From: Planobispora rosea | Lineage (GTDB): Bacteria; Actinomycetota; Actinomycetes; Streptosporangiales; Streptosporangiaceae | Assembly: GCF_014648175.1 (NCBI RefSeq) | Contig: NZ_BMQP01000051.1 | Location: 1-61,798, forward strand | Length of the DNA: 61,798 nt | Reading direction: 5' to 3' | In this document: positions 55,934-61,798 of the stretch, piece by piece | How positions within the stretch are numbered: position 1 is the first letter of the stretch | Layout: each line of letters begins with the position of its first letter | Notes under the pieces: model-generated | What the model was told of the DNA's origin: nothing | Databases searched by the model: none | The model's input: only the letters and a program-made list of their open reading frames with translations | Position numbers and translations under genes: made by a program

Positions 55934-58900
55934 TCAGTACGGACGCTGCAGGTGGCGGCCGAGCGCCGGGTCGTACAGGCGGCCCGACACCAGGACGGTC
56001 CCGTCCAGCGTCGTCGGGTGGAACGCGCCGCCCAGCCAGCCGTAGCGGACCGGCTGGGACGGCACGCCGAACTCGTCGTACCCGACCACCGTGGCCATGC
56101 CGGTGCCGAGCTCCAGCTCGCTGCCGACGTGCCCGCCGACGGTGAGCAGCTGGACGCGCACCGGCCCGGTCGCGCCCGTGAGCGCGGCCAGCTCTCCGCC
56201 GACGCCCGCGACGTGGCGGACGACCCCGCCGTCCCCGGTGACCCAGGAGGGCCGGTCGCCGTCGGAGCCGTAGTGGTGGACGGTGCGCGCGCCCGTCTCG
56301 GTGGTCTCCGAGCGGATCCGGCCCGCCGGGTCACGGGTCCAGGTCAGGCTCCGCCCGCCGTGGGTCTGCCTGGCGGGCAGGCCGTCGGCGAAGTAGCCGA
56401 TGGTGCGGTCGCCGGGCAGCGAGGTGGTGCGGCCCGCCGGATCGTAGGCGTAACCGTCTCCGGTCAGCTTGCCGTCGGGGGTGTGGGCGTAGGTGGTGAT
56501 GCTCGCGGCGGAGTCGTCGGCCTCCGGGCAGTCCTCCTCCGACGACTGCACGGCCAGCCGGATGCGACTGCCGGCGCTGTCGTGGTCGTAGCGCCGCAGC
56601 GTGCACAGCGGGAAGGCCATCTCCAGCACGGAGCCGAGCAGGCCGGCCTTGTCGTAGCCGAGCTGCCGCTCGACCATGAGATCGGTCCGCATGCTCAGCA
56701 GCTCCTGACCGTGGACGTTCCGGCCCATCTGGTCGATCATCACCGGGCCCTCCAGCCCGTCCCGGGTGTAGATCCGGGTGAAGCTCTGCCCGCGCTCGTC
56801 GTAACCGGCCCGCAGGTGCAGGCCGCCCGGCAGGCCGCCCTCGATCTGACGTCCTTCGGCGTCGTAGCGGGCGGTGAACGTGCCCGCGACCGAGTCGGTG
56901 ACCGAGGTGGCCATGCCGCGCGGCTCGATCGTGGCGTCGTAGGCGTAGACCCTGACCGAGGGGGCCGAGTCGGTGACCTTGACCGGGCGGTCGAGGTCGT
57001 CGTACTCGGTGCGGGTCCAGCCGCCGTCGGCGTCGGTGTGGCCGATCACCCGGCCCAGCCGGTCGTAGGCCGTCACGGTCTTCTCCGCGCCGCGCCACCG
57101 CTCGGTGGGCCTGCCGGTCGCGGGGTCGTAGCCGAGGCCGATCTCGGCCTCGCCGCCGGCCCTGGTGGCGATGAGGCGGTCGGCCGCGTCCTGCTTGAGG
57201 GTGGTGACCGTGTCCCCCTCGGTGACGGTGGCGGGCAGGCCGGCAGCGGTGTAGGTGTAGGTCCGGCCTCCGTCCCGGCAGATCAGGCCCGCCCATTCGG
57301 GCCGTCCCGCGCACGGGCCGTCGCCGGTGGAGGTGTAGCGGGAGGCGGCGGGGACGTCGGTGGTCACGGCCCGGCCGCCGGGGTCGCGGACGGTCCTGGT
57401 CTGCCGCCCCGTGGCCCAGTCGTAGGCGATGGCGGTGGTACGGACGTCCGCGTCCGGCCCGGACTCGCGTGCGACGATCACCGCGCCGGTCCTGACGGTG
57501 GTCGGCAGGTCACGCGCGGCGGCGGAGGCCGGGCGTCCCTCGTCGTAGGTGTAGACGGTGCGGGTCCTGGCGCCGATGGCGTATCCGGCCGGCAGGTCGT
57601 CCACGTCGGACTCCAGGTTCACGATGTGGACCGGGCTCAGCTCCTCCAGCTTGCGGCGGCCCGTGGCGTCGTAGACGGAGCGGGTGGACAGCAGTTCGGC
57701 GCGCTCGGCGGGGCTGTAGCCGGTGATGGCGAGCTCGGCGAGCCGGTAGTCGGTGACGTCGCGCTGCGACAGCTCCCGGTTGGCGGCGGTGAGCACGCGC
57801 ACGGCGTGGCCGTACCGGTCGTACTCGGTGACGGACAGGTGCCCGCCGGGGGTCAGCACGTTGACCGGCCGGCCCGACTCGTCCAGGTATGTCACCGTGG
57901 GTGCGAGGCCCGGCGGCTGTATCGCGGTCGCCGTCGCGGGCGCCGACGTCTGGCCCCACCCGGCGGTCTCCTCGGCCGTGACGTCGGCCGGGCCGCCGCC
58001 CGCCCTGGTGAGCGGCACGCCGTAGGTGACGACGGTCTTCGCCTCACCGGCGATCTGGTCGGCGGTGCCGGGCTTGAGCGTGGCGCGGGTGACGGTGCGC
58101 AGCCGGCCGTCGGTGTCGTAGGCGAAGGTCCACGGCAGCTCGCCGGGCGGGGTGAGCGAGGCGACGCGGCCCGCGGTGTCGTACCCGTAGAGCGTCTTGA
58201 GCGCCGGGCTGATCCGCGGGTCCCATGCCTCGGCGAGCCGTCCCGCGGCGTCGTAGCCGTACTGGGCGATCACCGTTCCCTTGAGGGAGACGGTGGTCAG
58301 GCGGTTCGCGGCGTCGTAGCCGAGCTCCAGCGTGTGCCCCGACCGGGTGATCGACTTCGGTCGGCCCCGGTCGTAGGCGTGGCCTTCGGGAGCGTACAGG
58401 TCGCCCTGCTTGGTGAAGGAGGTGACCTCGCCGCGGGCGTCGGTCAGCGTGTACGTGCCGGTGAGGGTCAGGTCCTCGGCTCCGGGCTCCGGCTTCCAGC
58501 CGTCCCCGGTCCTGGTGAACTGCACCGGTGTTCCGTCGGCGCGCGTCACCTCGACCGAGGTGGGGGAGGTCTCCCTGAGCGTGGGCAGCGGGAGCGACCA
58601 GCCGGCGTCCCGGGAGGAGGCCGTGCGGGTGAGGGTCAGGCCGAAGGGGCCGCCCGCCGTGCTCTGGAGACGGTAGTCCCCGGTGAGCAGGTTGAGCACG
58701 CCGGGGCCGGCGGGGGCGGTGGCGGCCCGGGTGGCGCGGCGGTCCACCACGACCTCGACCGGCTGGGACTCCGCCGGGGCCGGGCCCGCGACGACCGCGC
58801 GCACCTGCACCGCGGCGTCGCCGAGTTGCGCTCCGGCGTCCCAGACCAGGCCGGACACGTGGCCGGGCGCCGCGACGGGCCAGGCGGTGAGCGGCGTGCC

Positions 58901-61183
58901 GTCCGCGTTCTTGACGTGGGCCGGCGGCAGGTCGGCCCACGCGTCGGTCTCCGACCTGCGGAACTGGAACGTGGCCTGGGTGAAGGCGGTGCCGGTCACA
59001 GCCAGGGGCACCCTGCCGGTGCTGCGCAGGCCGTCCGCGGGCGCGGTGAGCGTGGCCACGGCCGCGCCGGCGCCCACGTTGAAGGTGTAGGACGTGGTGG
59101 GAGAGGTGTTGCCGGCCTTGTCGACGGTGTACACGTTGAGCCTGTGGGCGCCCTTGGTGGCCGGGGTCAGCTTGACGGTGACGGCCGCGCCGGTGGTGAG
59201 CACCTTCGTGGTGGCGCCGCCGTCGAGGTTGTAGGCGATCCAGCCGGCGTCGGTGCCGGCCGGGGTGAGGGTGAACGTGCCCGCCTTGCCGGCGTCGCCG
59301 TACCAGCCGCCGTCGTTCGGGTAGTCCGCGGAGGCGACCTTGGGGACGGGCGGCTTGACGGTGTCCACGGAGAACGTCGCCGTCTGGTACGCCTTCGACG
59401 TCAGGGAGCCGTCGTTGGCCCACGAGCGGATCGTGTACGTCTTGCCGTTGACCAGCTTGCCCGCGGGCACGCCGGCGACGGAGGAACCGTTGCTGGCCAC
59501 GTATGCGCCGTACAGATTGTCGACCGCCGGCGTGGAGCCCTGGTACACGTCGAACAGCCCGCGCACGTTGCCCCCGTCGGGGTCGCGCACCTGGCTGCGC
59601 AGCTGCGGGGTGAGCGTGTTGGTCCAGAGCGTGCCCTCGTAGTTGGTGTACGGCGACAGCTGGGTGGAGACCGGGGTGCTCGGATAGGAGTTGTAGGTCA
59701 CCGACAGGACCGGCACCTTCGAGGAGGCGTTGCCGGAGTTGAACCGCTTCCAGGCGAACTTGTCCGACTCGTCGCCGGCCCGCAGGCCCATGCCGGACTC
59801 CGTCCAGCCCTGGTTGGCCCAGTGCTGGACCAGCGAGGTGACGTTGGCGCTGACCCAGCCGTCGGCGCAGCCGCTCCCGTACCCCGTGGTCTGGTTGGAG
59901 GAGGCGTACTCGGCGACCATCGCCGGGCCAGGCCAGCGCGAGGAGGACGAGGCCCGGTTGGCCGACCAGACCTCCCACGAGCGGGCGTTGCAGGACCACG
60001 AGTGGTGGTTCCAGAGCTTCAGCGTGGCCGAGGTGATCTTCTTGCCCGCGATGCCCGGGGTCTTCCAGGTGATGAAGGAGCGGGCGATCTGGCCGCTGCC
60101 GTTGTTGCCGAGCTTGAGCTCGTCCGTGCCCGACTGGTCGCTGCTGTAGCCCTGCTGCACGAATGTGTCGAAGACCTGGCCCAGGTTGAGCGACGGGTCC
60201 ACGGTGACGGGGTAGGCGGTGGCCGGGTCGTCGAGGAAGGCCGGGTCCGGGGTGAGGACGAGGTCGTCGCCGGAGATCTTCATGGTCACCGGAGCGCGTC
60301 GCAGGTGCTCGCCGGAGGCCGGATGCGTGCTGGCGTCCCACATGACCGGCGCGGGGATGGTGACGGCGGCCTTGCCCCTGCCGTCGACCAGGTCCACGCC
60401 GCCGTCGGCGGCCTGACGCGGCCGCAGGCCCGGTGACTTCAGTCCCAGCGTGTACGACAGCGGGGCGGCCGGGCGCGACTTGAGCAGCAGGAACTGCTCG
60501 GCGCCCGTCCTGGTGGCGGTGACGACCAGGTCGGCGCCCGGCATGACGTCCCGGTACGTGGCCGTCTCGCCGGACAGGTGCGGCGCGGGGAGCGCGCCCT
60601 TCCACCGCATGGTCACCTGGCTGGCGCCCTCTCCGAGGGTGATCAGGTCGGTGTACGCGGGCCTGGCGGAGCTCTGCCGTCTCAGGGCGGCGCGGCTCGG
60701 GCCGAACCGGAGCGCCCGGCCGTGACCCCTCGTCGTGACCTCGCCTGACGCCGCTTTGGTGAGCGAGATGTCCACCGGCCTCCACGCGCCGTCGCGGCGG
60801 AACCTCACCGGACCGGCGAACGAGTCGACCGTCAGCGTGCCGTCCGGATTGGCGTAGGTGGTGGTGGTCTCGGTACGGGCATCCGCCACCTCGACCCGGC
60901 GGCCCGTCAGGCGGGCCGACAGCCGGGCGGAGGCCTCGTCGGGAGCGCTCGGCTCGGCCGTGAGGCGGCCGGGGTCGCTCGGGTCGGCCGCCGGATCCGC
61001 GGCGGGGGCCGCCGGGGAGGGCGAGGCGGCGGGCGGTTCGGCGGCAGGTGATTCGGCGGCAGGTGATTCGGCGGCCGGGGGCGGGGTGGCGGGCGACCCG
61101 GCGGCGGGCGACGGGGGCGCGGCCAGTGGGACAAGCAGGAGGGCGAGGCCACCGGCGAGGGCCCGTGGCAGGAGGGCAGGCAT
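55934..61183 (-). CDS. Secreted DNRLRE/RHS YD-repeat protein without toxin tip
   Basis: The 1749-residue protein has a signal peptide (MPALLPRALAGGLALLLVPL), an Ala/Pro/Glu-rich linker with a 15-bp DNA repeat (61035-61085), and a DNRLRE-type domain (about 335-500, VFDTFVQQGYSSDQSGTDEL). Ig/fibronectin-like segments follow (500-860), then many YD repeats (930-1700). It ends in the RHS-associated core pattern SGRLYDPALGRHLQRPY. RHS polymorphic toxins normally continue 100-250 residues past this point into a toxin domain; this one stops at once. GGAG six bases before ATG 61183 supports the start. A terminator hairpin follows. Confidence 0.88.
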   Translation of the reverse strand: MPALLPRALAGGLALLLVPLAAPPSPAAGSPATPPPAAESPAAESPAAEPPAASPSPAAPAADPAADPSDPGRLTAEPSAPDEASARLSARLTGRRVEVADARTETTTTYANPDGTLTVDSFAGPVRFRRDGAWRPVDISLTKAASGEVTTRGHGRALRFGPSRAALRRQSSARPAYTDLITLGEGASQVTMRWKGALPAPHLSGETATYRDVMPGADLVVTATRTGAEQFLLLKSRPAAPLSYTLGLKSPGLRPRQAADGGVDLVDGRGKAAVTIPAPVMWDASTHPASGEHLRRAPVTMKISGDDLVLTPDPAFLDDPATAYPVTVDPSLNLGQVFDTFVQQGYSSDQSGTDELKLGNNGSGQIARSFITWKTPGIAGKKITSATLKLWNHHSWSCNARSWEVWSANRASSSSRWPGPAMVAEYASSNQTTGYGSGCADGWVSANVTSLVQHWANQGWTESGMGLRAGDESDKFAWKRFNSGNASSKVPVLSVTYNSYPSTPVSTQLSPYTNYEGTLWTNTLTPQLRSQVRDPDGGNVRGLFDVYQGSTPAVDNLYGAYVASNGSSVAGVPAGKLVNGKTYTIRSWANDGSLTSKAYQTATFSVDTVKPPVPKVASADYPNDGGWYGDAGKAGTFTLTPAGTDAGWIAYNLDGGATTKVLTTGAAVTVKLTPATKGAHRLNVYTVDKAGNTSPTTSYTFNVGAGAAVATLTAPADGLRSTGRVPLAVTGTAFTQATFQFRRSETDAWADLPPAHVKNADGTPLTAWPVAAPGHVSGLVWDAGAQLGDAAVQVRAVVAGPAPAESQPVEVVVDRRATRAATAPAGPGVLNLLTGDYRLQSTAGGPFGLTLTRTASSRDAGWSLPLPTLRETSPTSVEVTRADGTPVQFTRTGDGWKPEPGAEDLTLTGTYTLTDARGEVTSFTKQGDLYAPEGHAYDRGRPKSITRSGHTLELGYDAANRLTTVSLKGTVIAQYGYDAAGRLAEAWDPRISPALKTLYGYDTAGRVASLTPPGELPWTFAYDTDGRLRTVTRATLKPGTADQIAGEAKTVVTYGVPLTRAGGGPADVTAEETAGWGQTSAPATATAIQPPGLAPTVTYLDESGRPVNVLTPGGHLSVTEYDRYGHAVRVLTAANRELSQRDVTDYRLAELAITGYSPAERAELLSTRSVYDATGRRKLEELSPVHIVNLESDVDDLPAGYAIGARTRTVYTYDEGRPASAAARDLPTTVRTGAVIVARESGPDADVRTTAIAYDWATGRQTRTVRDPGGRAVTTDVPAASRYTSTGDGPCAGRPEWAGLICRDGGRTYTYTAAGLPATVTEGDTVTTLKQDAADRLIATRAGGEAEIGLGYDPATGRPTERWRGAEKTVTAYDRLGRVIGHTDADGGWTRTEYDDLDRPVKVTDSAPSVRVYAYDATIEPRGMATSVTDSVAGTFTARYDAEGRQIEGGLPGGLHLRAGYDERGQSFTRIYTRDGLEGPVMIDQMGRNVHGQELLSMRTDLMVERQLGYDKAGLLGSVLEMAFPLCTLRRYDHDSAGSRIRLAVQSSEEDCPEADDSAASITTYAHTPDGKLTGDGYAYDPAGRTTSLPGDRTIGYFADGLPARQTHGGRSLTWTRDPAGRIRSETTETGARTVHHYGSDGDRPSWVTGDGGVVRHVAGVGGELAALTGATGPVRVQLLTVGGHVGSELELGTGMATVVGYDEFGVPSQPVRYGWLGGAFHPTTLDGTVLVSGRLYDPALGRHLQRPY

Positions 61184-61261
61184 GGGTGCTCCGGGAGATG
61201 CGCGGGTAGAGCGACGCCCCCGCCGGGCGGCGGGGGCGTCAGGGGTGTCAGGGGTGCTGGG

Positions 61262-61798
61262 CTACTTGCTCTGGCAGCTCTTCTTGCGGACCTCGCCCCA
61301 GACGATCGGCGTCGAGGTGCCGACGAACTGGGCGCGGATCGCGAAGCACTGCTTCTTGCTGGCGGCTTCCCGGATCTTGTAGATGAACGAGGCGATGCCC
61401 GTCACCACCGCCACCTTGCAGATCAGCTTGATCCTTCCGCTCTTGACCTTGTCGCAGGCGGCCTTGAGCACCTCGGCGGCGGCGGCGGCCCCGCCGTACA
61501 GCCAGGCGCTGTGGATCTGGTTGGTGAGCTTCTTGGAGAAGATCACCCGGCACATGGCCTTCCACCACTCGCACTGCAGCTTGAGCGCGGGGTCGGCGAC
61601 CACGGGGTAGGCGGCGCCCGCGTGCTCGACGGTCTGGACGAGCGTCATGCCCTCCACCCGGTAGGAGGTCGGCACCGCGTTGCCGTTGGCGTCCCTGGCC
61701 CACGGCAGGTCGATCTCACCGATGTAGATGTCGTCCTGGTAGATCAGGACGGTGCCGTCGTCGTCCTCGACCTCCAGCATGGAGCCCTCGGGGGCGCT
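61262..61798 (-). CDS. Secreted-type protein of unknown function (partial)
   Basis: The frame is open to the right edge, so only the last 178 residues are seen. The segment GAAYPVVADPALKLQCEWWK, after a beta-rich region with YIGEIDLPWARDANGNAVPT, resembles actinobacterial exported proteins in which YPVVADP marks the end of an N-terminal domain. The remaining part has a helix and a hydrophobic stretch (KLICKVAVVTGIASFIYKI) and six Cys spaced for disulphides. It lies 79 bases upstream of the RHS gene on the same strand. No function is recognised. Confidence 0.6.
   Translation of the reverse strand, partial: SAPEGSMLEVEDDDGTVLIYQDDIYIGEIDLPWARDANGNAVPTSYRVEGMTLVQTVEHAGAAYPVVADPALKLQCEWWKAMCRVIFSKKLTNQIHSAWLYGGAAAAAEVLKAACDKVKSGRIKLICKVAVVTGIASFIYKIREAASKKQCFAIRAQFVGTSTPIVWGEVRKKSCQSK

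Noticed and set aside
55952..60436. A 1494-codon open frame on the plus strand opposite the RHS gene
   Set aside because: It is the antisense shadow of a GC-rich gene; the peptide is Gly/Val/Arg-rich with no family, and the minus strand carries a clear RHS protein.

Overview
The window is about 61.8 kb of very GC-rich DNA (roughly 70-75% by eye) with strong G/C bias at third codon positions. Gene content points to a spore-forming actinomycete, most likely order Streptosporangiales (Streptosporangium, Nonomuraea, Microbispora or a relative). The clues are SpoIIE-type phosphatases, NodIJ-like ABC-2 exporters, a HelD/HelR-type RNA polymerase ATPase, a DUF1876 protein, a small membrane protein of a Streptosporangiales type and many starts without a Shine-Dalgarno. 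The genus assignment is inference. No rRNA, tRNA, CRISPR array or complete insertion sequence was seen.

Layout. 1-5 kb: an esterase and two exporter-fold ABC half-transporters in a tightly coupled minus-strand operon, divergent from a PucR-type regulator. 5-7.5 kb: a DUF1876 protein, an orphan chemoreceptor with a PilZ tail and a small membrane protein. 7.6-10 kb: a tyrosine recombinase preceded by a dif-like inverted repeat, then a regulator with two MerR domains. 10-12.6 kb: a three-gene ABC-2 exporter. 12.7-21.6 kb: single housekeeping or accessory genes (methyltransferase, a membrane-DUF952 fusion, EEP nuclease/phosphatase, GNAT, AraC, degenerate SDR, SMR transporter, radical SAM, PhyH) with two decay scars. 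21.7-29.7 kb: L,D-transpeptidase, RecD2-like helicase, a winged-helix protein with a hairpin and mini-ORF leader, a divergent copper-amine-oxidase-like protein and a SpoIIE phosphatase.

29.7-33.7 kb is the most interesting stretch. A promoter with WhiB7-like architecture drives a leaderless 9-codon ORF, two strong hairpins and a second 19-codon ORF. The second ORF is stop-start coupled to a THUMP/RNA methyltransferase, and a HelR-like ATPase gene follows. This looks like an antibiotic-responsive leader controlling a nucleic-acid or ribosome protection gene.

33.8-42.2 kb is a carotenoid cluster: crtI-crtB-plsX-like on the plus strand, and cruF-crtD-glycosyltransferase plus a CrtA-like monooxygenase on the minus strand. 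A plsY-like gene is wedged between the last two with antisense overlaps at both ends. CrtB/CrtI would make an acyclic C40 chain. CruF, CrtD and CrtA would hydrate, desaturate and oxidise it, and the glycosyltransferase would add a sugar. The PlsX/PlsY pair suggests acylation of the glycoside. No crtE and no lycopene cyclase are present.

42.3-55.7 kb: a serine hydrolase, a LysR/amidotransferase divergent pair with a T-N11-A box, an MFS exporter, an ArsR regulator, a methyltransferase/MarR divergent pair with twin operators, a second tyrosine recombinase, an XRE regulator/methionine aminopeptidase divergent pair with tandem operator repeats, a coupled SpoIIE phosphatase-histidine kinase operon and a BmrR-like regulator. 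55.9-61.8 kb: a 1749-residue secreted RHS/YD-repeat protein that ends at the RHS core without a toxin tip, and the 3' part of another secreted-type protein running off the window edge.
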